A DNA stretch of 19,885 nt from an uncultured Bacilli bacterium (lineage in GTDB: Bacteria > Bacillota_I > Bacilli_A > RF39 > UBA660), in contig CALVJC010000093.1 of assembly GCA_944331945.1 (NCBI GenBank), positions 1-19,885 on the forward strand, read 5' to 3'. Positions 6,397 to 14,300 of this stretch are shown here, one piece after another. The notes beneath the pieces are model-generated. The model saw nothing but the letters and a program-made list of their open reading frames with translations. It searched no databases and was not told the DNA's origin. Within the stretch, counting starts at the first letter, position 1. Each line of letters starts with the position of its first letter. A program made the position numbers and the translations under genes.

Positions 6397-6489
6397 TGGC
6401 GGAGTGAGTGGGATTCGAACCCACGATACCTCTTGCAAGGTATAACTGATTTCGAGTCAGTCCCGTTATAACCACTTCGATATCACTCC
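6397..6489 (-). tRNA. tRNA-Ser (anticodon CGA)
   Basis: On the minus strand the gene folds as a class II tRNA. The 7-bp acceptor is GGAGTGA/TCACTCC, followed by discriminator G and an encoded CCA. The D-arm has a GG loop. The anticodon arm is ACTGA-CTCGAAA-TCAGT, giving anticodon CGA, which reads UCG. A long variable arm (TACCTTGCAAGAGGTA) is typical of tRNA-Ser, and the T-arm is GTGGG-TTCGAAT-CCCAC. It begins 10 nt after the stop of the upstream lipoprotein gene with no promoter between, so it is probably released from the same transcript. Confidence 0.95.
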
Positions 6490-6499
6490 ATCTCGGAAG

Positions 6500-6916
6500 T
6501 TAATCAATGTAACCGGTATCTTTCAGACGGCTTTCCACTTCACTATTGGATACCGCTCCTACTAAACGGTGCGTTGTGTCTTCTTCTCCATCGACAAAGA
6601 AGACAGTAGTTGGTGTTCCTCTTACTTCAATGATGTCATTAAACTCCTCTTGTTCTTCTTCCGTTAAATCTGCTATATTAAGAGAAAATCCGGTAATTTG
6701 ATGATCACTTAAAATACTTTGTAATCTTGGACTAAATTCCGCACAATGAGAACATCCTGTTTGGGTTATCTCTAAAATAAAGGAATCTTTGTTTTCGATT
6801 TTTTCTTTTAATGTATCTAGATTGATTTCTTCGATACTTGTTGATTGCATTCCACAACCAGTAAGAGTAAAAATAGCTAGAAAAAAGATTGCCATCAAAA
6901 ATATTTTTTTCTTCAT
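6500..6916 (-). CDS. Thioredoxin-like lipoprotein with CSHC motif
   Basis: The 138-residue protein has a lipoprotein signal (MKKKIFLMAIFF...LTLTGC; lipidated Cys21). A thioredoxin-like domain follows: strand DSFILEIT, active-site TGCSHC (Cys55 and Cys58), and GTPTTVFF with the cis-proline at 102. It would be tethered outside the membrane and could reduce, oxidise or isomerise disulfides of exported proteins. It resembles PedC/BrcD-type accessory thioredoxins, though that subfamily is not certain. The start is taken at ATG 6916, because GGTGGT (6921-6926) is a good SD for it. A GTG at 6925 lies inside that SD. It has its own promoter, is transcribed away from the large surface operon that begins at 7030, and precedes tRNA-Ser on the same strand. 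Confidence 0.82.
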   Translation of the reverse strand: MKKKIFLMAIFFLAIFTLTGCGMQSTSIEEINLDTLKEKIENKDSFILEITQTGCSHCAEFSPRLQSILSDHQITGFSLNIADLTEEEQEEFNDIIEVRGTPTTVFFVDGEEDTTHRLVGAVSNSEVESRLKDTGYID

Positions 6917-6933
6917 TGATACCACCTTTTTTG

Positions 6934-6962
6934 ATTATACAATGAAAAAATAATTTAGACAA
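6934..6962 (-). promoter_or_regulatory. Promoter of the thioredoxin-like lipoprotein gene
   Basis: On the minus strand, TTGTCT (6957-6962) and a perfect TATAAT (6934-6939) are separated by exactly 17 nt. The transcript would begin a few bases before the GGTGGT ribosome binding site. Confidence 0.8.
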
Positions 6963-6967
6963 GTTCT

Positions 6968-6995
6968 TTGCAAAAAAAGAAAAATAGAGTATACT
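6968..6995 (+). promoter_or_regulatory. Probable promoter of the Tad-like surface operon
   Basis: TTGCAA (6968-6973) and TATACT (6990-6995) are spaced 16 nt apart, a moderate sigma-A match. It lies in the divergent gap with the lipoprotein promoter and upstream of the gene starting at 7030. No other promoter was seen before 18062, so about 11 kb may depend on it. Confidence 0.55.
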
Positions 6996-6996
6996 T

Positions 6997-7017
6997 ATTC
7001 TAGAATATTTAGAATAT
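6997..7017 (+). repeat. Palindrome plus direct repeat next to the operon promoter (possible operator)
   Basis: ATTCTAGAAT (6997-7006) is a perfect 10-bp palindrome. Its right half recurs as AGAATAT (7002-7008 and 7011-7017, 9 nt apart, about one helical turn). It sits at the expected transcription start, just 3' of the -10 box, a usual place for a repressor site. The role is inferred from position and symmetry only. Confidence 0.35.
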
Positions 7018-7029
7018 GGGGTGTGTGTC

Positions 7030-8568
7030 ATGATCTTACGAAAGCCATATGCTTTTTTAATTAAATATTTTCAGCAGATTCATCTTGTTTTAATTGCCTT
7101 ATGTTCTTTTCTTTTTTATAAATCGATTACTTTACAGACGTTTGTCCGTAATTTTATTGCGACAGAAAGCTATGATGCTTCTTTAGAATCGGTACATCAT
7201 TATACGAATTTTTGGACTTATTTTTGCTTTATTGCTCTTTTTCTTATTCTTCTTATCTTAATGATTTTATTGCGTTATAAGAAGAAACCTTGGAAAATTT
7301 ATTTGTTAATCTTTTTGGAATATTTTTTATTACTTTGTGTTTTTCTTTATATTTCTTCTTTCTTTGATCAGTATGATGCTTATTCTTTGATGACAAGTAT
7401 TATGGCAGGACGAGATTTGCTGTTCTTAGTTACTTTGCCGCAGTATTTGGTGTTTGTTATTTTTGCGGTGCGATTCTTAGGACTCGATTTAAAGAAGTTT
7501 GGTTTTAAACAAGATGATGAGTATTTGGATATTAAAGAAGAGGATCGGGAAGAGTTTGAGTTAAATCTTACCTTTGATAAAGAAAATGTGGTACGACGGA
7601 TTAAAAAATTCTTTCGTCATGTCAAGTATGTCTATTTAGAACATCGGTTTCTTTCTAACCTTCTTATTACTCTTTTTGTTTTAGGTATCTCTCTTTATTG
7701 CTTTTATTACTTTGGGGTTGTTTTAAAAGTATATCATGAAGGAGATAAAGTGGCCGCGAATCATTATGAGATAGAGGTTTTAAATAGTTACTTAACACAA
7801 AATGATAGTAATGGGGATTCTATTTTAGGACAGGATGACTCTAGTTTTGTGGTCGTTGATTTAAAGGTTACAAATTTGGGCAGTGATCGGGTTTTAAATT
7901 TGGATCGTTTTCATTTATTGAATCATAATGAGTCTTTTCAACATACTACACAATATTATGCTTCTTTTGTTGATTTAGGAAGTAGTTATTCTGGTAAAAC
8001 GTTAGCTTCTTCTTCTAGTGTGCGGTTCTTATTGGTTTATCAAGTGAAAACGGATTTAGAGAAAGATAACTATATTTTATATTATCAAGATGTGGATGAT
8101 AATTTATCTTTAAAGAAGATTCAGCTTTCTATTCGTGATGTACGAGAGATTGCGGTAGCACAGGAGTATTCTTTGAAAGAGGAAGCAGTATTTCCAACGG
8201 AGGATAATCTTACCATTACTTCTTCTAGTCTTGCAGATTTCGCCGTTTATTCTACTTATCGTTGCGATGATCAGGGGTGTTCGATGCGGGAAGAGAGTGT
8301 TTCTCTTGCTCCCAATAAAATTTTAACTTTGACTTTTATTAGTGATACTTTAGATGGGAATCGTTTTATTGACTTTTTACAAAGATATGCTAAAATGAAA
8401 TATAGGAATATAGAGAATCAGGAAGTTATTATGGATGTATCAAATGCTCTATCAAGAGATTACTATGGGAATCGAGCTTATTTAAGGGTACCAAGTGATG
8501 TTTCAGCGGAAGGTATTTCACTTATTTTTACTTTTCGAGATAAACAATATATTTATCATTTGCAGTAG
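7030..8568 (+). CDS. Five-TM membrane protein with C-terminal extracellular beta domain
   Basis: Unrecognised, 512 residues. Hydrophobic segments lie near residues 17-34, 61-82, 90-110, 130-150 and 209-232. A cytoplasmic-looking acidic/basic stretch (152-205) falls between the fourth and fifth. From about 240 to the end the protein is soluble and beta-rich. Its first part (YEIEVLNSYL...FVVVDLKVTNLGSDRVLNL) resembles the DUF4352/telokin-like Ig fold of exported Bacillota proteins. There is a single CDDQGC cysteine pair later. A start at ATG 7030 is chosen because GGGGTG (7018-7023) is its SD; GTG 7021 lies inside that SD. It is the first gene of the surface operon and ends 15 nt before the next ATG. 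It may be a membrane platform or anchor for the pilus-like system; that role is inference. Confidence 0.75.
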   Translation: MILRKPYAFLIKYFQQIHLVLIALCSFLFYKSITLQTFVRNFIATESYDASLESVHHYTNFWTYFCFIALFLILLILMILLRYKKKPWKIYLLIFLEYFLLLCVFLYISSFFDQYDAYSLMTSIMAGRDLLFLVTLPQYLVFVIFAVRFLGLDLKKFGFKQDDEYLDIKEEDREEFELNLTFDKENVVRRIKKFFRHVKYVYLEHRFLSNLLITLFVLGISLYCFYYFGVVLKVYHEGDKVAANHYEIEVLNSYLTQNDSNGDSILGQDDSSFVVVDLKVTNLGSDRVLNLDRFHLLNHNESFQHTTQYYASFVDLGSSYSGKTLASSSSVRFLLVYQVKTDLEKDNYILYYQDVDDNLSLKKIQLSIRDVREIAVAQEYSLKEEAVFPTEDNLTITSSSLADFAVYSTYRCDDQGCSMREESVSLAPNKILTLTFISDTLDGNRFIDFLQRYAKMKYRNIENQEVIMDVSNALSRDYYGNRAYLRVPSDVSAEGISLIFTFRDKQYIYHLQ

Positions 8569-8583
8569 AAAGGAAGGCGTACG

Positions 8584-10398
8584 ATGAAAAAGAAAAAGAT
8601 TGTGAAAATTGTCATTCTTCTTCTTGTGTTAGTCCTTGCTTTTCTTCTTTTTTGGTTTGGCTATTTTTCGCCACGCCTTATTTTTCGTGATTATGAGGAG
8701 AAGCTAAGAGAAGCAGGAGAGAGATATTTTGAGATTAATTCTAATTTATTACCACGGGAAGGGCGACCTTATGCTGGAGTAACTCTTGAGACTTTGATAG
8801 AACAAAAATATCTTGATCGTCTTTATGCTCCTTATAGTGATACAATGTGTGATGTCGAAGAGTCTGTTTATCGCGTTATTTCTCAGGATGGAGAGAATGT
8901 TCCTTATGTTTATTTGGAATGTGGATCGCTTTCTTCTTCTGTTGATCATGAAGGACCAGAGATTACTTTAAATGGGGATGAAGAGATACAGCTTAATTTA
9001 GGAGATACTTATCAAGAAGCGGGAGTGGAAAGCGTTTTTGATGAAACCGATCAGGAAATGGATCCTAGTTTGGTGCGGATTACAGGAGAAGTAGATACTA
9101 CCCAAATTGGTACTTATACGATTACGTATCAGGTTTATGATTCTTTTTATAATCAAGGTACGAAAACGCGTACGGTTCAGGTTGTTGAGACTTTGAATCA
9201 TATTATGGATCAAGCGGGAATTAGTACTTATCAAGGTTTGGTAACAGATAATTATGTTTCTTTTCAACATATGCTTTTCCGGATTGTACGGAAAAATGAA
9301 GATGGTACTATTGTTTTGGTGAGTGATGATCCTCTTGCTAATGTCGATTATTCTAGTAGTAATGCGCGGTTTGATGGTAGTAGTTTGGATCAGTGGTTAA
9401 ATGAGTACTTTGCTTCCTTTTTTGAAAAAGAATATGATGATTTATTGGAAGAAGCCGCATGGTGTGATGATGTGGTTACCATGAATAATTATATGACAAC
9501 CGATTGTAGTAGAACATCGTCGGAGAAAAAAGTGGGAATTTTAGCTTTACAAGATTATAATGCTAGTCTTTTGAATGGTCAAAGTTATTTAGATATGCGA
9601 AATTTATTCTGGTATGCAAATTTTGATGAAGCGGGAAATCCTTGGACGTTATCTAGTATTTATGCTTATCCTGATCGGGTAGAAGCGATGGAGGGAAGTC
9701 TTTTAGTTAATGTACGACCTGCTATTGTTTTGAAAGCCAATCTTCCTGTTTATGCTGGTAGTGGTACGGAGTTAGATCCTTATATTTTAGTAGATGAGTC
9801 TCCTGCTCGAAGAAGTACTCTTTTAAACGAGAGACATACGGGAGAATATTTTAATTATTCTGGTTATTTGTTCCGGATTTTAGATACTAGTGATGGTATG
9901 ACGAATGCCATTATGGTTCGTAGTCTTAGTGATACGAATGGAGAAGTTTCTATTTCTTATCAAAATGAAGGAGCAAAAGTTTATAATCCTCGTGAGGAAG
10001 GAAATATTGGATATCAAATTAATTATGAAATGACAAATTATATTGATACGAGTTATTTGGCCCAGAAGACGATTGAAGTACCTATTTATCAAGAAAGGGT
10101 AACTTATTTGGAAGAGCATTCTAGTGAGAGTTATAAAGTCTTGTTAAGTATTCCATCGACGTTTGAGTTATTTAGTGCGAAAGGGAAACTAGGACCTAAT
10201 AATGGTTATTGGTTGCTTGATTCTAGTGAACAAGAGGGGGTAAAGACCTTTGTTTATCCTGTCGGTAATACCTCTTTGGATGTGGCAAGTGATGATTATA
10301 CTTCCGCAGGGGTCAAATTAAAAGTAGCTTTTTTAGAAGATGTTTATATTCGTAGTGGATCTGGGACGAGTACGGATCCTTATGTGATAGCGCGGTAA
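8584..10398 (+). CDS. TM-anchored surface protein with Ig-like domain and two repeated modules
   Basis: Unrecognised as a named gene, 604 residues. MKKKK is followed by one TM helix (about 7-27), with the rest outside. Residues 30-115 form a helical then beta segment with Cys89 and Cys113. Residues 121-200 are an Ig-like domain of the DUF5011/bacterial Ig type (DHEGPEITLNGDEEIQLNLG, GTYTITYQVYDS). Two similar modules of about 200 residues follow. Each opens with a FRI motif (YVSFQHMLFRIV at 224-235; YFNYSGYLFRIL at 422-433) and ends with GSGTxxDPY (392-400 and 592-600, exactly 200 residues apart). RPAIVLKANL before the first end is common in such exported modules. AAAGGAAGG precedes the ATG. 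Likely a surface-displayed or pilus-associated protein. Confidence 0.78.
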   Translation: MKKKKIVKIVILLLVLVLAFLLFWFGYFSPRLIFRDYEEKLREAGERYFEINSNLLPREGRPYAGVTLETLIEQKYLDRLYAPYSDTMCDVEESVYRVISQDGENVPYVYLECGSLSSSVDHEGPEITLNGDEEIQLNLGDTYQEAGVESVFDETDQEMDPSLVRITGEVDTTQIGTYTITYQVYDSFYNQGTKTRTVQVVETLNHIMDQAGISTYQGLVTDNYVSFQHMLFRIVRKNEDGTIVLVSDDPLANVDYSSSNARFDGSSLDQWLNEYFASFFEKEYDDLLEEAAWCDDVVTMNNYMTTDCSRTSSEKKVGILALQDYNASLLNGQSYLDMRNLFWYANFDEAGNPWTLSSIYAYPDRVEAMEGSLLVNVRPAIVLKANLPVYAGSGTELDPYILVDESPARRSTLLNERHTGEYFNYSGYLFRILDTSDGMTNAIMVRSLSDTNGEVSISYQNEGAKVYNPREEGNIGYQINYEMTNYIDTSYLAQKTIEVPIYQERVTYLEEHSSESYKVLLSIPSTFELFSAKGKLGPNNGYWLLDSSEQEGVKTFVYPVGNTSLDVASDDYTSAGVKLKVAFLEDVYIRSGSGTSTDPYVIAR

Positions 10399-10410
10399 GG
10401 AAGTGATAAC

Positions 10411-11190
10411 ATGAAAAAGAAAAGATATCTTATTTTAATTGTTGTTGTTTTTCTTCTAGTGGCTCTTCTTCTTTTCTTTTTTCATGGGAGAGAGAAGATA
10501 AGCGATTTTCAAGTAGAAGATGAGATAGCAAAGATAGAAGAAGCGAAAAAGTATGGTGATAAGGTGATTGGATGGCTTAGAGTAGAGGGAACGAATATTG
10601 ATTTACCTTTAATTGAAGTGAATGATGATACTAATGTGTTAAGAGATGATTATCATTTTGCTTGGACCAATTCTTTTCCAGATGAAAAGAGTAATCGTCC
10701 CGCTTTTATTTCTCATAATATTCGAAATGTTTCAAGAAATCCTGTCGTCGGGGATGATACCATGATTCGTTTTGAACAGTTAATGTCCTTTATTTATCCT
10801 GATTTTATGAAAGAAAATCAATATATTGAATATACCAATCAAGATGGGGAAACGGCTCTTTATCATATCTATGCCGTTAGTTTGTTAGAAGATGATCAAA
10901 GTGCTTCGTATAGTGATACTTATACGTTAGAAGAGCAGGAGGAATATATTAAAAAAGCGAAAGAAGAAAGTATGTATGATATCGATGTTGATGTGAAGGA
11001 AGATGATTTATTACTTACTTTATTTACTTGTACGAGGTTTTATGGCGTAGGAACGAATTATTCTTTCCGGGTGGATGCTCGAAAAGTAAGAGAAAATGAG
11101 AAAAATGTTTTATCTCAGGTTACAGAAAATGAAAACTATGATAAAATTAAAGATAGGATGGAAGAAGGTGAAAATTATGAAGAGGTTTAA
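10411..11190 (+). CDS. Class B-type sortase
   Basis: Sortases are membrane-bound transpeptidases that join sorted proteins to the cell wall or to one another. The N-terminal TM is at residues 6-24. The domain begins VIGWLRVEGTNIDLPLIEVNDD, the sortase B opening. The expected catalytic residues are visible: His102 in AFISHN, Cys207 in LLTLFTCTRF, and Arg220 in YSFRVDARKV. Length (259) fits class B. Residues 228-259 form a charged C-terminal tail of unknown role. GGAAGTGA precedes the ATG, and its last 14 nt overlap the next gene, implying linked expression. No LPXTG- or NPXTN-like sorting signal with a C-terminal TM occurs in any protein of the window, so its substrate lies elsewhere or is unconventional. 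Confidence 0.88.
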   Translation: MKKKRYLILIVVVFLLVALLLFFFHGREKISDFQVEDEIAKIEEAKKYGDKVIGWLRVEGTNIDLPLIEVNDDTNVLRDDYHFAWTNSFPDEKSNRPAFISHNIRNVSRNPVVGDDTMIRFEQLMSFIYPDFMKENQYIEYTNQDGETALYHIYAVSLLEDDQSASYSDTYTLEEQEEYIKKAKEESMYDIDVDVKEDDLLLTLFTCTRFYGVGTNYSFRVDARKVRENEKNVLSQVTENENYDKIKDRMEEGENYEEV

Positions 11191-13807
11191 ATGGATCGTA
11201 GCGGGTGGTGCGCTTAGTTTGTTTGCGGTTACTTTCTTTCTTTCTAATACGAATTATGTTAAGGCCGAGAATAATACCAATGCTTGTAGTAGTTCTTATG
11301 TGCAAAAAACATATTTAGATCATATTAATTATACGCAGAGTGGTAATGTGGTAACGTTTTCCGGGGCGACTGGTTTGTATTATCGGACAGGGGATAATAA
11401 TACGCCACAATATCCAGATGCGAATGGAAACTTTACGGTTGTAATTTCTGGAAGTCAGTTGGAATTACAGTTCTTTTTACAAGCGACAGATGGGGTGTGT
11501 AATCAAGATGAATCGATTGCAACTTATACGCTTTACGCAGAAGTAAGTGAAGAGAATGAACTCTATAATAATGAAATTTGTATTAATTATCGTAATAAGT
11601 GGAGCGATAATGAGACGATGAAGAATGCGGTTCCTTATTGTTTTTCTGAGTATGTTACAAGACAGTATTCTTATGATGTGGTTCGTGGTTGGATTAATGA
11701 TGCGGAAAGTTCTTATAATAATGGAATGGGGCAAAGTTCTTCCATTACGATTGATGAAGAGACCAATGTGGATGATGTGAAATCAGGTGTAGGTGGTACT
11801 TGTAATTATTATACCGATTCCAATCAATTGACTTATAGTCATGTAGAAACTTCGGCAAATGGGGGAGGACAAAGTTGTAAACAGACTTGTAAAGAAACAA
11901 TAACAATAACTTTTGATGGTCCTGTAGCGGCACAAGTTGGAATGTGCTTAGGTTATTCGGCAGAAGTTACTTCTACCGTGGAATGTGAATATGTTTATAC
12001 AGCTCCAATTCCTTCTTATCAAACGTCTTGTGTTCCAACGGCTTCTTGTTATAGTTCTCAAGTAGGGGAAACAAGTAAGGGGGGCCCTAATGATGAGTTT
12101 GATTTGTGTGTGATGCAATGTGATGGTGGTGAATATAGCCAATCATGTATTGATTCTTGTTATAATAAAGTTTATGAAGAAGAGGAAAGTGTTGTTGGAA
12201 CGTCATCCTTATTTACTACTTTTGGTTCTTTATTAACTTATCAGAGCCAACATAATGGGGTGATAGAGCCAGTTGCTGATGATGGATGTTTAACGCCTTG
12301 GAATGTGGATCCTAATAATGAAGATCAAATTAGACAATTATATGAACAACATCAATTGTATCCAGGTGGACAATATGTTGACGGTCACTGGATTTCAGGA
12401 GGAACTTGTGCTAGTTCGATTGGACAATATTATTTTTCAACCTTAGAACATACTAGGGATACGGTAAATCAGATTCATGGAAATTGGGTGGATCAATTTG
12501 GACGGAAATCTTATTGTGCGGCCGAAGATGGATTCTTACGTCAATGTTCTTTAAATGGAGTCGCTAGTTGGTGTGATGATGCTTGTCATTGGGTTGATAA
12601 TTGTAGCTCGGGCTCTGCAGAGACGGAGTATTTAGCAGAACAAAATTATCAGGCACAAAGAGAGGCTTATGAAGCAGCAAAGCAAAGTTGTGAAAGCAAA
12701 AATACAACACAGAATAATACTTGTTCTACAGAAAAAGTAACTTATACGATTGATGTAGATAATGATAGTAGTTCTTCAGAACAAAAAGATGTGGAAGATT
12801 TTACGGATTCTTTTTCCGCAGAGCAACTTCAAGGTAGCAATACCATAGGAGGAAATTATCCAAGTATGGTGGATGCCTCTGGTTTATGTATGGGAGAATC
12901 GAGTGATACGACAAATGATTATCATGCTCTTCTTACTTTCCCAGAAGCTTTTATTCATAATAAGACGGGACAAGTTGTCTATGGAGATGTTCCAAAGGGA
13001 AGTGAAGATTTCTATACTTCTGTAGGAAATCAATTCTGTACCAAGCTGACTTCGGTACCAACTAATACGGCATGGTATGTTTGGAAAGTGGATGAAAATG
13101 CCGATCAAAGTCTCTTAACTTCAGAGAAACGAGAAGAAATCGAAGATGATACGGTGACAAATATTCATGTAGGTGTTGATAATTTTGGATATTTTGGATG
13201 GAACATTGATTTGAGCTGTTTCTATGCTTTGACCAATCCTAACAATCCACCAGATGGAGATACTCCTGGTGGTAATGAGGGAGATGATCCAACCAAAGAT
13301 TTCATTTTCCGCCCAATTTCTTTGACCGATGTTTTTCCAAATGAACGGGCACCTCGCTTTAACTGGACTTGTGGAGGAACCAATTTGAATAATAGTAGTT
13401 ATCCGGTAGAACCAGTGGCTCTTACGGAGTTGATTGAGGAACGAGGTCAAGAAATTTATGCCGAGGAAAATGAGGGATTGTATTTAGATTATTATATTGA
13501 AATTAGTCCTGAAGATATTAATCAAATTCGTGATTATAATAAAAAGTGGGGAGGAAATTATTCGGAGCCGAAGGCAGATAACGAAAATGTAGCGGCTGGT
13601 AGCAATAAAACGGCAGGAATTACGGTGTATCGAAGTTCTTTCCTTCATAATTATTTAGGAAGCGATGTGGTAAAACGATTTGGTTTGATTGGCTGCAATA
13701 ATCAAGCGACAGGTGGTAACGGAAATGGTACAGGTACCTGTGATGTGGCTGTTTATCAAGATGGATCGGGATGCTATTATGAATATGCAAGTGAAAGTGT
13801 ACATTAG
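11177..13807 (+). CDS. Large secreted cysteine-rich protein
   Basis: Unrecognised, 876 residues. It starts with a clear Sec signal (MKRFKWIVAGGALSLFAVTF, probable cleavage after VKA near residue 30). The mature part has about 31 cysteines, many in close sets (SCKQTC, CVMQC, SCIDSC, WCDDACHWVDNC), which suggests a disulfide-stabilised extracellular protein. An Asn/Ser/Gly-rich composition and a short NPNNPPDGDTPGGNEGDDP linker (about residues 697-715) suggest at least two domains. There is no C-terminal TM, LPXTG motif or known wall-binding repeat; it ends GSGCYYEYASESVH. The start at 11177 has AAGGTG 7 nt upstream. An earlier in-frame ATG at 11096 lies within the sortase gene and would not give a signal peptide. 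Its place between the sortase and the Tad genes suggests a displayed adhesin, tip protein or secreted substrate; this is inference. Confidence 0.78.
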   Translation: MKRFKWIVAGGALSLFAVTFFLSNTNYVKAENNTNACSSSYVQKTYLDHINYTQSGNVVTFSGATGLYYRTGDNNTPQYPDANGNFTVVISGSQLELQFFLQATDGVCNQDESIATYTLYAEVSEENELYNNEICINYRNKWSDNETMKNAVPYCFSEYVTRQYSYDVVRGWINDAESSYNNGMGQSSSITIDEETNVDDVKSGVGGTCNYYTDSNQLTYSHVETSANGGGQSCKQTCKETITITFDGPVAAQVGMCLGYSAEVTSTVECEYVYTAPIPSYQTSCVPTASCYSSQVGETSKGGPNDEFDLCVMQCDGGEYSQSCIDSCYNKVYEEEESVVGTSSLFTTFGSLLTYQSQHNGVIEPVADDGCLTPWNVDPNNEDQIRQLYEQHQLYPGGQYVDGHWISGGTCASSIGQYYFSTLEHTRDTVNQIHGNWVDQFGRKSYCAAEDGFLRQCSLNGVASWCDDACHWVDNCSSGSAETEYLAEQNYQAQREAYEAAKQSCESKNTTQNNTCSTEKVTYTIDVDNDSSSSEQKDVEDFTDSFSAEQLQGSNTIGGNYPSMVDASGLCMGESSDTTNDYHALLTFPEAFIHNKTGQVVYGDVPKGSEDFYTSVGNQFCTKLTSVPTNTAWYVWKVDENADQSLLTSEKREEIEDDTVTNIHVGVDNFGYFGWNIDLSCFYALTNPNNPPDGDTPGGNEGDDPTKDFIFRPISLTDVFPNERAPRFNWTCGGTNLNNSSYPVEPVALTELIEERGQEIYAEENEGLYLDYYIEISPEDINQIRDYNKKWGGNYSEPKADNENVAAGSNKTAGITVYRSSFLHNYLGSDVVKRFGLIGCNNQATGGNGNGTGTCDVAVYQDGSGCYYEYASESVH

Positions 13808-13816
13808 GAGGTAGTT

Positions 13817-14278
13817 ATGAGTAAAGCAACATTATTAATCGGTGTTCTCATTTTAGCTCTTTTCACTTTTGGAGTTGTTAATTTAGTACAAAATTATCAA
13901 ACAGGAAATGAGTTAGACTATTATTTGTTAAAAGAGACCACAGAAGCAGCGATGACGGATGCCGTGGATATTGGCTATTACCGTATGACGGGACTTTTGC
14001 GTATGGATAAAGAGAAATTTGTGGAAAGCTTTATGCGAAGATTTGCTCAAAATGTAGCGAATAATCGTTATTATCGAATTGGTTTTTATGATATTAATGA
14101 AACCCCTCCTAAAGTCAGTGTAAAAGTTGATTCGGCGACAGCAGCATCCTTTAATAACGAAACGTTTGAGATTACGAATCAAATTGATGCGATTTTGGAA
14201 AGTAAATACGAAGAGAATTTATATATTACGGATATGATACGAGCTGGTAAGCTTGATTATAGTCAAATTGAATCATAA
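13817..14278 (+). CDS. Small TM protein, possible TadE-like minor pilin or assembly component
   Basis: The 153-residue protein has an N-terminal hydrophobic helix (MSKATLLIGVLILALFTFGVV). Then come an amphipathic helical stretch (YQTGNELDYYLLKETTEAAM) and a soluble domain of about 100 residues with no cysteine. A short basic/polar leader running straight into one long helix, followed by a small extracellular domain, is the layout of pseudopilins and TadE-like proteins. The family is not certain. TAGGAGG overlaps the stop of the cysteine-rich protein gene and lies just before this ATG, and cpaB follows 22 nt downstream, so it belongs to the same operon. Confidence 0.65.
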   Translation: MSKATLLIGVLILALFTFGVVNLVQNYQTGNELDYYLLKETTEAAMTDAVDIGYYRMTGLLRMDKEKFVESFMRRFAQNVANNRYYRIGFYDINETPPKVSVKVDSATAASFNNETFEITNQIDAILESKYEENLYITDMIRAGKLDYSQIES

Positions 14279-14300
14279 AAGGATAAGGAGGATTTAGAAG

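Noticed and set aside
6732..7031. Minus-strand open frame overlapping the lipoprotein gene
   Set aside because: It runs across the divergent promoters and the lipoprotein coding region in another frame and has no domain-like sequence.
11096..11176. Earlier ATG for the cysteine-rich protein
   Set aside because: It lies inside the sortase gene, adds 27 basic residues before the signal peptide and has no ribosome binding site; 11177 gives a clean Sec signal.
13232..13296. NPNNPPDGDTPGG region as an NPXTG-like sortase signal
   Set aside because: It is an internal Pro/Gly/Asp linker, far from the C-terminus and not followed by a hydrophobic helix and basic tail.
13121..13450. Minus-strand open frame inside the cysteine-rich protein gene
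   Set aside because: It is antisense to the coding frame, with composition typical of a shadow and no start signals.
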